Both the position numbers and the translations under genes were made by a program. From assembly GCF_005889735.1 (NCBI RefSeq), contig NZ_VCKY01000067.1, positions 1 through 44,327 on the forward strand: a stretch of 44,327 bases of DNA. The letters are read 5' to 3'. Below, one piece after another: positions 7,698-15,123 of the stretch (position 1 is its first letter; the number at the start of each line of letters is the position of its first letter). Source of the stretch: Nonomuraea turkmeniaca (GTDB taxonomy: Bacteria > Actinomycetota > Actinomycetes > Streptosporangiales > Streptosporangiaceae). A model generated the notes under the pieces. That model saw only the letters and a list, made by a program, of their open reading frames with translations, had not been told where the DNA came from and did not search any database.

Positions 7698-8590
7698 CCC
7701 TTCACTCCCGTCAAGGTGACGCCCTCGATGAACACTCTCTGGGCGAGGAAGAACACGATGATCACCGGTGCCGTCACCATCAGCGTGGCGGCCATGGTGA
7801 GATTCCACTGCACGCTGTGGAACGCCTTGAACGTCGCCAGGCCCAGCGACAAGGTCAGCTTCTCCTGCTCGACGCCGGCGTACAACAGCGGCCCGTAGTA
7901 GTCGTTCCAGCAGTAGAAGAACTGGAACAGGGCCACCGCCGCGATCGCCGGCCGCGCCATCGGCAGCACCACCCGCAGCAGCGTCCTGAGATCCGAGCAG
8001 CCGTCCACCTTGGCCGCGTCGGTGTAGTCGCGCGGGATCGTGACCAGGAACTGGCGCAGCAGGAAGATGGAGAACGCGTCGCCGAGCACCATCGGCAGGA
8101 TCAGCGGCCACAGGCTGTCGGTCAGCCCCAGCCGCGCCCACACCAGATAGATCGGCACGGCCACGACCTGCGGCGGCAACATCATCGTGGTGATCACCAC
8201 GAGGAACGCCAGCCGCCGCCCCCGGAACCGGAACCTGGCCAGCGCGTACGCCACCGGCACCGACGACACCACGGTGAAGACCGTGCCGAGCGCCGCGTAC
8301 ATCAGCGTGTTGCCCGCCCACCGCAGCAGCAGCGACTTCTCGAACACCACCGCGAAGTTGTCCCAGTTCCAGCTCTGCGGCCACAACTCGCTGGTCAGCG
8401 CCTGCTCGTCGGTCATCAGCGCGGTCAGCCCGATGAACACCACAGGGGCCAGGAACATCAGCGCCAGCGCGATGGCAACACAATGGGTGGCGATCCACAT
8501 CAGCACCCGCCGCCGGCGCGCCCTGCCTCCGTCGTGCCGCGCGCCGCGGGCGACCGCCGCCCGCGGCGGCGCGGTGATCGTGGCGCTCAT
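7694..8590 (-). CDS. carbohydrate ABC transporter permease (MalG-like)
   Basis: This 298-residue inner-membrane protein has six predicted hydrophobic segments after a basic N-terminus. The EAA loop is seen as YTDAAKVDGCSDLRTLLRVV followed by LPMARPAI, the contact for the ATPase. It ends in VFIEGVTLTGVKG, the typical MalG-type C-terminus. The ATG overlaps the stop of the upstream permease gene as ATGA. No ATP-binding subunit gene is present in the cluster, which fits the actinomycete habit of sharing an MsiK-type ATPase encoded elsewhere. Confidence 0.92.
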   Translation of the reverse strand: MSATITAPPRAAVARGARHDGGRARRRRVLMWIATHCVAIALALMFLAPVVFIGLTALMTDEQALTSELWPQSWNWDNFAVVFEKSLLLRWAGNTLMYAALGTVFTVVSSVPVAYALARFRFRGRRLAFLVVITTMMLPPQVVAVPIYLVWARLGLTDSLWPLILPMVLGDAFSIFLLRQFLVTIPRDYTDAAKVDGCSDLRTLLRVVLPMARPAIAAVALFQFFYCWNDYYGPLLYAGVEQEKLTLSLGLATFKAFHSVQWNLTMAATLMVTAPVIIVFFLAQRVFIEGVTLTGVKG

Positions 8591-9525
8591 GAGACCTCCT
8601 CGGCCCGGCGGAACTGCCGCAGCAGGATCAAGGTGAAGATCATGGAGGTGCCGAACAGCAGCAGCGCCAGCACGCACGCGTAGCCCATGGAGTAGTCGCG
8701 GAAGCCGACGTGGAACAGCCACTGCGGCAGTGTGAGCAGCGACTCGTCCGGGTAGCCGGGCGAGAAGGAGCTGCCGGCCGAGTCGGTCACGCCCGAGGCC
8801 ACGCGGGAGGCGATCATCGCCTGCGAGAAGTACTGCAGGGCGTAGATGACGTTCGTGACCAGGGCGAACAGCAGCACCGGCGCGATCATCGGCAGGGTCA
8901 CGCTGCGGAACTGCCGCCACGGGCCCGCGCCGTCGATGGCGGCGGCCTCGTACAGGTGCCTGGGCACGTCCAGCAGGGCCGCCATGAAGATCACCGTGAG
9001 CTGGCCGCAGCCCCACAGCGACAACATCGTCAGGCTGGGCTTGGACCAGGCCGGGTCGCCGAACCAGTCGGGCCCCTCGATCCCGAACCAGGCGAGCACC
9101 TGGTTGACCGGGCCGGTGCCCGGGTTCAGCAGGAACACGAACGTGATCGTGCCCGCCGTCATCGGCACCAGCGACGGCAGATAGAAGATCGTCCGCAGCA
9201 GGCCGACGCCGGCCTTGAGCCTGATCACCAGCTGCGCGAGCGCCAGCGAGAACAGCACGGTCGCCGGGACCATGACGGCCACCAGCCACAACGTGTTCCG
9301 CGCCGAGGTCGCGACCCTGGCGTCCTGCAGCAGGTAGCGGTAGTTGTCCAGGCCGATGAACTCGAGGGTGTACATGTCGTAGCGGTGGAAGGAGAAGTAC
9401 ACCGTGGACAGCAGCGGGTAGACGAAGAAGATCGACACTCCGGCGATCCACGGCGACAACCAGACGAGGGCACGCAGGCCCTCGCCGCGCCACCGGCGTG
9501 GCGGCGCGGCGTGGACGGCGGTCAC
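8587..9525 (-). CDS. carbohydrate ABC transporter permease (MalF-like)
   Basis: This 312-residue permease opens with LVWLSPWIAGVSIFFVYPLL and continues with FSFHRYDMYTLEFIGLDNYR, both characteristic of the UgpA/MalF subfamily. The EAA loop is YEAAAIDGAGPWRQF followed by SVTLPMIAPVLLF. It forms the heterodimeric channel with the product of the next gene. It starts at ATG 9525, one base before the binding-protein stop codon (9527), and its own stop overlaps the next start, indicating one tightly coupled operon. Confidence 0.92.
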   Translation of the reverse strand: MTAVHAAPPRRWRGEGLRALVWLSPWIAGVSIFFVYPLLSTVYFSFHRYDMYTLEFIGLDNYRYLLQDARVATSARNTLWLVAVMVPATVLFSLALAQLVIRLKAGVGLLRTIFYLPSLVPMTAGTITFVFLLNPGTGPVNQVLAWFGIEGPDWFGDPAWSKPSLTMLSLWGCGQLTVIFMAALLDVPRHLYEAAAIDGAGPWRQFRSVTLPMIAPVLLFALVTNVIYALQYFSQAMIASRVASGVTDSAGSSFSPGYPDESLLTLPQWLFHVGFRDYSMGYACVLALLLFGTSMIFTLILLRQFRRAEEVS

Positions 9526-9526
9526 A

Positions 9527-10870
9527 TCAGCCTCCGGACAACTTCAGCTTGTCGTTGATCTGCTTGTCCACGTCCTTCAGCCCGGCGTCCAGGTCCGGTA
9601 CGGAGCCCTTCTCCCACTTGGTGATGAACGAGGCGAAGACCTCCTGGTTGAAGACGCTGTTCACGCTGGCGGGCAGCGTCGAGGTCTTCGGGTGGGCGAA
9701 GATGTCGAGGAACGTCTTGAAGTTGGCGTCCTTGGCCAGGTCGGGGGAGTCCATGGAGGCCTTCGTGGTGGGGACGTTGCGCAACGCGTTCGACAGCGTC
9801 ACCAGCGAACCCGTGTCGGTCGTCAAGTGCTTGATCAACTCCCAGGCCTGCTGCGGGTTCTTGGCGCCCTTCGGCACGCCGATGACGGTGCCGGCGGTGA
9901 AGCCGCTGCCGTACAGGCCGGGCTTGTCGTCGGCGACCGGCAGGGGAGCGGTGCCGTAGTCCAGGTCCTTGGCGTCATTGGCGAGCATGGCGTTGCGCCA
10001 CTCGCCGTCCAGGATCATGGCGACCTTGCCCTTGTAGAACGGGTGCTCGGCGCTCCACTCGTCGCCCAGGCTCTTGCGGAACTTCTCCAGCTTGTCGTAG
10101 CCGTACCAGTCGACCAGCTCCTTCTGCCAGGTCAGCAGCTGCTTCCAGGCCGGGTCGGAGCCGATGGCCGAGGTGCCGTCGTCGTTGTACCACTTGGCGC
10201 CCACCATGGGGCCGATGTGGCTGGGGCTGTTCTCGTAGTACTGGACGCTCGGGATGAAGCCGGCCACCTTGATGTCGCCGTTCGCGTCGCGGACGGTGAG
10301 CTTCTTGGTCAGCTCGGTCAGCTCGCTCAGCGTCTTGGGCGGCTCGTCGCCCTTCATCAGGGCCTTGTTGTAGTAGAGGCCGTAGGCATCGGCCAGCAGC
10401 GGCAGCGTGCACTGCTTGCCGTCGAAGGCCGTATAGGAACGTGCCACCGCCGGAAGCACCGTCAGATCGATGCCATCCTGCCGGATCACCGGAGTGAGAT
10501 CTTGGAACGCTCCCGACTTGCACCACTGGGCGACGTTGTCGGTCGTGAACGAGGCCGCGACGTCGGGCGCCTTGCCGCCGCGGATGGCCTGGGTGATCTG
10601 GTCGTCCTGGACGCCCTTGGTGGCCTTGACGGTGATCTGCGGGAACTTCTTGTTGAACCCGGCTATGGCGTCCTCGAAAGCCTTGACCTCGGCGTCGGTG
10701 GAGAAGCCGTGCCACAGCTCGATCGTGGCGGCCGGAACAGCCTGGGAAGCGGATCCTGAGGGTTTGGGCTGGGCGCCGAGCGACGGCCCGGCCTCCTTGC
10801 CGGCGGTGCAGGCGGTCAGCGCTGCCGAGCTCAAAAGGGCCGCGGCGACCGCGAGGGGGACGAAGCGCAC
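9527..10870 (-). CDS. extracellular sugar-binding lipoprotein of the ABC importer
   Basis: The chosen start GTG 10870 is preceded by AGGAGG at good distance on the minus strand; the frame could be opened to 10927 but without RBS support. The signal peptide ends in a lipobox LTAC with the lipidated Cys at about residue 21. A Ser/Gly/Pro linker follows and then a family 1 solute-binding fold (IELWHGFSTDAEVKAFEDAI, FPQITVKATKG, KVAMILDGEWRN). The mature protein would be tethered outside the membrane and deliver sugar to the two permeases. The binding specificity cannot be told by eye. Confidence 0.9.
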   Translation of the reverse strand: MRFVPLAVAAALLSSAALTACTAGKEAGPSLGAQPKPSGSASQAVPAATIELWHGFSTDAEVKAFEDAIAGFNKKFPQITVKATKGVQDDQITQAIRGGKAPDVAASFTTDNVAQWCKSGAFQDLTPVIRQDGIDLTVLPAVARSYTAFDGKQCTLPLLADAYGLYYNKALMKGDEPPKTLSELTELTKKLTVRDANGDIKVAGFIPSVQYYENSPSHIGPMVGAKWYNDDGTSAIGSDPAWKQLLTWQKELVDWYGYDKLEKFRKSLGDEWSAEHPFYKGKVAMILDGEWRNAMLANDAKDLDYGTAPLPVADDKPGLYGSGFTAGTVIGVPKGAKNPQQAWELIKHLTTDTGSLVTLSNALRNVPTTKASMDSPDLAKDANFKTFLDIFAHPKTSTLPASVNSVFNQEVFASFITKWEKGSVPDLDAGLKDVDKQINDKLKLSGG

Positions 10871-10892
10871 GGGGGGTGCCTCCTGCCAGAAT

Positions 10893-12089
10893 TCATGATG
10901 GAACGGTTGAGCTGAAGACCTCTTCACGCACGGTGTCGAGGGCCAGGTCGAGGGCGCCGGCCAGGACCGGGTTGCCCTCCACGCTCGACAGCCGCACGCG
11001 AGGCCGGGGGATGGTGAGCGCGTGCAGCTCGTGCTCGACGAGCTCGCGCAGGGTCTCGCCGCCGGACAGCACCACGCCGCCGGTCAGCACGATCAGGCCG
11101 GGGTCGATGACCGAGGTGATGGCGGCCAGGCCGACGGCCAGGCGGGCGGCGATGTCACGCAGACCGGCTCTGGCGTCGTCGGCCTTCTGCCCGGAGCCTT
11201 CGGCCGCGCGTACGGCGTTCGCGACGGCCTGGCGGAAGTCGGCGCCGCGCACGCCGTACGAGCGCAGCAGCTTGAGCACGGCCGGGCCGCCGGTGAGCGC
11301 CTGGTATCCGTGGTCGGCGAGGCGACCGGCTTCGCGGGCCGTCGGCGCGCCGGGGGTGGGCATGTAGCCCACCTCGCCCGCGCCGCCCGTCGCACCCCGG
11401 TGCATGCGCCCGCCCATGACGATGGCCGAGCCGATGCCCGAGTCCGCCCACAGCAGCACGAAGTCCTGGCTGTCCTGGGCGGCGCCGTGCGCCTGCTCGG
11501 CGAGCGCGACGAGGTTGACGTTGTTCTCGACGTCCACCGGCATGCCCAGCCCGGCGCTGAGCGTGGGCACCAGGTCCGGGATCTGCCAGCCGGGCACGTC
11601 CTTGGTGACGGCGTACCCGAGTCTGCCGGTGGTGGGGTCGATCGCGGCCTGGACGCCGATCACGACGCGGCGCAGCTTGTCGGGCGGGTTCGCGCCGAGC
11701 AGCGCCGCGTTGAGCCGGTCGACCAGCTCGCCGTGGGGCCGGCGCGGCGTCGGCAGGGTGTGCTCGCCCACGATCGCGCCGGTGATGTCGGCCACCTTGA
11801 CCTCGATCCGGTCGGGAGTGACGTCGAGCGCCCCCACGTACGCCGCTGCCGGGTTGATCCGGTAGACCTCCGCCGTACGGCCCGGCAGGCCCTCCCTGAT
11901 GCCGTCGAGCACCACCAGCCCCGCCTCCTGCAGCCGGGCGAGAAGCTGGGATGCCGTGGGCTTGGACAGCCCGGTGAGCGCGCCGATCTCGGGGCGGGTC
12001 AGCGGGCCGCGTTCGAGGAGCGCCTGCAAGGCTGCGCGATCGTTGATGGCGCGTAGCAGACTGGGTGTCCCCGGCACGGGACCGCTCAC
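10893..12089 (-). CDS. ROK-family transcriptional repressor of the sugar operon
   Basis: The N-terminal winged HTH (LTRPEIGALTGLSKPTASQL, then LARLQEAGLVV) is fused to a ROK sugar-sensing domain. That domain has VGALDVTPDRIEVKVADITG, the region GVQAAIDPTTG, LLWADSGIGSAIVMGG and TGGAGEVGYMPTPG. The usual zinc-cluster cysteines of ROK kinases are not obvious, which fits a regulator rather than a kinase. It is the first gene on this strand of the sugar cluster and ends 22 bases before the binding-protein start. The 23-bp palindrome just upstream is its probable operator, so it likely represses the cluster until a sugar or sugar phosphate binds. Confidence 0.92.
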   Translation of the reverse strand: MSGPVPGTPSLLRAINDRAALQALLERGPLTRPEIGALTGLSKPTASQLLARLQEAGLVVLDGIREGLPGRTAEVYRINPAAAYVGALDVTPDRIEVKVADITGAIVGEHTLPTPRRPHGELVDRLNAALLGANPPDKLRRVVIGVQAAIDPTTGRLGYAVTKDVPGWQIPDLVPTLSAGLGMPVDVENNVNLVALAEQAHGAAQDSQDFVLLWADSGIGSAIVMGGRMHRGATGGAGEVGYMPTPGAPTAREAGRLADHGYQALTGGPAVLKLLRSYGVRGADFRQAVANAVRAAEGSGQKADDARAGLRDIAARLAVGLAAITSVIDPGLIVLTGGVVLSGGETLRELVEHELHALTIPRPRVRLSSVEGNPVLAGALDLALDTVREEVFSSTVPS

Positions 12090-12107
12090 GGCGGCTCCTT
12101 CCGCTGA

Positions 12108-12130
12108 AGTTAGGAAACTTTCCTAACTTC
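12108..12130. promoter_or_regulatory. perfect 23-bp palindrome, probable ROK operator
   Basis: The arms AAGTTAGGAAA (12108-12118) and TTTCCTAACTT (12120-12130) are exact inverted repeats around a single C. The site is AT-rich against a very GC-rich background and begins 19 bases before the ROK start codon. Its TTAGGAAA/TTTCCTAA core fits the type of site known for ROK regulators in actinobacteria. Confidence 0.8.
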
Positions 12131-12284
12131 GGATGAAGGTAAGGCGGACCTGCCGGAATGGTCAAGAGGTGAAACGAAGACGTAACCGAACGCCGGTGAC
12201 GGAAGAAAAGAGGGGCAGAGTACCTCGACAGGCATGCTAATGTCGTCGTTTGTCGTAACAACAAGCAGAATGGCCCGGAGTGTC

Positions 12285-12303
12285 CCATTAACCACATTAA
12301 TGG
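12285..12303. promoter_or_regulatory. inverted repeat at the HelR start region
   Basis: Seven-base arms CCATTAA (12285-12291) and TTAATGG (12297-12303) are separated by CCACA. It is an AT-rich island just where the HelR reading frame must begin, so it could be an operator or an mRNA hairpin that affects initiation. Confidence 0.45.
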
Positions 12304-14605
12304 TCAGGCGGCAACTCGTCAAACGGAGCTCGCCAGAGAGCAAGCGTACGTCACCCGCCTCTATGACCGGCTCGACACGCTGCGCGAGCGTACCCAGCAC
12401 CAGCTGAAGGAGGTGCTGGCCGCGGGCGCCGTCGGCACGATGCAGAACCGGTCGGAGCGCGACACGTTCGCCGACATGTACGCCTCCAGACTCGCGCGGC
12501 TGTGGGCGGTCGAGCGCGGCCTGGTTTTCGGACGGCTGGATCACGTCGAGGAGGGCCGGCTCTACATCGGCAAGCTCGGCCTCAGCGACGACGACCAGCG
12601 CCGGTTGCTCATCGACTGGCGAGCGCCGGTCGCGCAGCCGTTCTACCGCGCCACCCCGGCCGCCCCGATGGGCGTGACCAGGCGCCGCCATCTGCAGACC
12701 AAGGGCCGCGCGGTCGTCGGCGTGGACGACGACCTGCTCGACCTCGACTCGCTCAGCGACGCCGACCGCGCCACGCTCAACGGCGAGGCCGCGCTGCTGG
12801 CCGCGCTCGACGAGCGGCGCACCGGCCGCATGCGCGACATCGTCGCCACCATCCAGGCCGAGCAGGACCGCGTCATCCGCAGCGACCTCAACGGTGTGCT
12901 GGTCGTGCAGGGCGGCCCGGGCACCGGCAAGACCGTCGTGGCCCTGCACCGCGCCGCCTACCTCCTCTACACCCACAGGGAACGCCTGGAGCGCCGCGGC
13001 GTGCTCATCCTCGGCCCCAACCTCACGTTCCTGCGCTACATCGAGCAGGTGCTGCCCTCGCTCGGCGAAACCGACGTGCTGCTGTCCACGGTGGGGGAGC
13101 TGTACCCCGGGGTGACCGCCACCGCCAGGGAACGGCCCGAAGTGGCCGCGGTCAAGGGCGACCTGCGCATGGCCGAGGTCATCGCCAAGGCCGTGCGCGA
13201 CCGGCAGAAGGTGCCGCGCAAGCCCATCGAGCTCGCCGTCGGGCGCATCACGCTCACCATCGACCGTTCCATGCTGGAGGCGGCCAGGAACAAGGCCACC
13301 CGGACGCGCCGCCCGCACAACCAGGCCCGAGCCGTGTTCGTCAGGTCACTGCTCAACGCGCTGGCCAGGCAGCAGGCCCGCAAGATCGGCAAGGGGCTGA
13401 TCGACGAGGAGGAGCTGGCCGACCTGCGCGAGGAGCTGCGTACCGAGCCGGTGGTCAAGTCGGCGCTCAACCGGCTGTGGCCGTACCTGACGCCGCAGCG
13501 GCTGCTGCTCGGCCTGTACGGCTCCGCCGAGCGGCTCGGCTACGCGGCCTCGGCGCTGACCCCGGAGGAGCGGGCGCTGCTGCGCCGCGACGGCGGGGAG
13601 TGGACCGAGTCCGACGTGCCGCTGCTGGACGAGGCGGCCGACCTGCTCGGCGAGATCGACGAGCAGGTGCTGCGCGCCACCGCCCTGCAGGCGGAAGAGG
13701 AGCTGGCCGCCGCCCGGCAGGCCGAGGAACACCAGCGCGAGGCCGAGCTCGCCTACGCCCGCGAGGTCCTGGAGCTGACGGGCCTGTCCGACGTGATGGA
13801 GGCCGAGCGGCTGGCCGAACGCCAGCGCGGCGAGGGCCCGTACCTCACCACCGCCGAGCGCGCCGCCGCCGACCGCACCTGGGCCTACGGGCACGTGATC
13901 GTGGACGAGGCACAGGAGTTGTCGCCGATGGCGTGGCGGTCGGTCATGCGCCGCTGCCCGACGCGGTCGATGACGATCGTCGGGGACATCGCCCAGACCG
14001 GCTCGGCGGCCGGGGCGCGGTCGTGGTCGTCGGTCCTGGATGTGTATGTGGCCGGGCGCTGGCGCCAGGAGCGGCTCACCGTCAACTATCGCACGCCGGT
14101 CGAGCTGATGGCCGTGGCCGCCCGCGTCCTGGCCACCATCGACCCCGCTCTCGAGGCGCCCACGTCGGTGCGCGAGCTGGGCGTCGAGCCCTGGGCGGCG
14201 CCGCTGCCGGCGCTGCCCGAGCTGGCCAAGGCCGAGGTCGGCGAGGGCGGCAAGGTCGCGGTGGTGGTGCCGGACGCGCTGGTCGAGTCGCTGGGCGCCG
14301 AGGTCGCGGCGACCGTCGCCGGAACCGTGGTGGTCACGCCCGGGGCCGGGCGGGCCAGGGGAGCGGAGGCCCTCGACGCGCCGGTGGCCGTCATGGGGGT
14401 GGCCGACGCCAAGGGGCTGGAGTTCGACTCGGTGATCGTGGCCGAACCGGACCTCATCGCCGCTCAGTCGCCACGAGGACCCAGCGACCTGTATGTTGCT
14501 CTCACTCGCGCCACGCAGCGGCTGGGCGTCGTCCACGAACGGCCGCTGTCGCAGGCCCTGCAGGGCTTGCCGAGCCGCTCGCCCGCACCGGCAAATGGGC
14601 TTTGA
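12296..14605 (+). CDS. helR: HelR/HelD-type RNA polymerase-recycling ATPase (start codon uncertain)
   Basis: This UvrD-like ATPase removes stalled RNA polymerase from DNA; actinobacterial HelR also protects against rifamycins. Visible motifs are Walker A VVQGGPGTGKTVVALHRAAY, Walker B VIVDEAQELSPMAWR, GDIAQTGSAAGARSW, VNYRTPVELMA and, near the end, GLEFDSVIVAEPDL with YVALTRATQRLG. The family N-terminal coiled coil (ELAREQAYVTRLYDRLDTL) is encoded in frame from about 12302, but between the in-frame TGA at 12197 and GTG 12413 there is no ATG, GTG or TTG. The coordinates use ATT 12296 only as a placeholder. An out-of-frame ATG at 12300 suggests either a rare start codon or a one-base error. Starting at GTG 12413 would delete the coiled coil that enters the polymerase channel. 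Confidence 0.85.
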   Translation: MNGQAATRQTELAREQAYVTRLYDRLDTLRERTQHQLKEVLAAGAVGTMQNRSERDTFADMYASRLARLWAVERGLVFGRLDHVEEGRLYIGKLGLSDDDQRRLLIDWRAPVAQPFYRATPAAPMGVTRRRHLQTKGRAVVGVDDDLLDLDSLSDADRATLNGEAALLAALDERRTGRMRDIVATIQAEQDRVIRSDLNGVLVVQGGPGTGKTVVALHRAAYLLYTHRERLERRGVLILGPNLTFLRYIEQVLPSLGETDVLLSTVGELYPGVTATARERPEVAAVKGDLRMAEVIAKAVRDRQKVPRKPIELAVGRITLTIDRSMLEAARNKATRTRRPHNQARAVFVRSLLNALARQQARKIGKGLIDEEELADLREELRTEPVVKSALNRLWPYLTPQRLLLGLYGSAERLGYAASALTPEERALLRRDGGEWTESDVPLLDEAADLLGEIDEQVLRATALQAEEELAAARQAEEHQREAELAYAREVLELTGLSDVMEAERLAERQRGEGPYLTTAERAAADRTWAYGHVIVDEAQELSPMAWRSVMRRCPTRSMTIVGDIAQTGSAAGARSWSSVLDVYVAGRWRQERLTVNYRTPVELMAVAARVLATIDPALEAPTSVRELGVEPWAAPLPALPELAKAEVGEGGKVAVVVPDALVESLGAEVAATVAGTVVVTPGAGRARGAEALDAPVAVMGVADAKGLEFDSVIVAEPDLIAAQSPRGPSDLYVALTRATQRLGVVHERPLSQALQGLPSRSPAPANGL

Positions 14606-14676
14606 TCTGCATTGCGGCGGCAGGTCATACATGTCCTACCTGCGGAAACTTGATGTTTCTGCTGATCGGGACACGG

Positions 14677-14704
14677 TTGACATCTGAGGTGGAGTCGGTA
14701 GTTT
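14677..14704 (+). promoter_or_regulatory. sigma-70 type promoter upstream of lnt
   Basis: A perfect -35 TTGACA (14677-14682) is followed after 16 bases by TAGTTT (14699-14704), which fits TANNNT. Predicted transcription would start near 14711, far upstream of the lnt start at 15124. Confidence 0.5.
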
Positions 14705-14834
14705 GCTGCGCAGTCCAGCACGGGACTTGGCCGGTTGGCCGTCTCTGACATCGCCGGATCCTGCGTCCGTGACGGAGTGTGACTTCGTCCACACAGCCAG
14801 GTGCAGGGCCGTCGGTCCGTCGAGTCGGGGCACC

Positions 14835-14923
14835 CCAACCGGGCGGGGGGTTGGACCCGGGACGGGTCCGGGAGCCCAGTAGACAACGGAATTCCGAGCT
14901 CGCCGCCGACGAGACGGGTCCGG
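14835..14923 (+). other. mutually exclusive hairpins in the lnt leader
   Basis: CCAACC (14835-14840) can pair with GGTTGG (14849-14854). GGACCCG (14853-14859), which shares two bases with it, can pair perfectly with CGGGTCC at 14863-14869 or with a second copy at 14915-14921. The element GACGGGTCCGG is a direct repeat (14861-14871 and 14913-14923). This is an attenuator-like arrangement, but chance is possible at this GC content. Confidence 0.3.
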
Positions 14924-15123
14924 TCCGAAGGGTTCCCGGGCCCTCTTCCCGCTCCCGTGTCGCAGGGCTCGCCAGTGCGCCGGGTGGTCCCGTGGGTCGC
15001 GGGATCACCCTGTCGCCACCTCATCTTTTCGATCTTTCTTGCGCGCGTGCTGGCATGAGCGCGGCCGTGGGGCGGTAGCGTTTTCCCAAGCAGGCGTTCG
15101 CATGGTGGCGAGGAGATCCCGGA

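Larger units (their letters stand above)
14606..15123 (+). other. 518-base intergenic region with a promoter and repeated structure
   Basis: I find no convincing gene here. It holds a short stem (CAGGT/ACCTG at about 14622-14643) just after helR, a good promoter at 14677-14704, and overlapping hairpins at 14835-14869 with a second copy of the right arm at 14915-14921. Read on, it would be a leader of roughly 410 bases in front of lnt, or a small RNA. Confidence 0.4.

Noticed and set aside
14779..15078. Short ORFs in the helR-lnt gap
   Set aside because: The codon pattern is that of GC-rich non-coding DNA; no RBS, and several overlapping frames are equally open.
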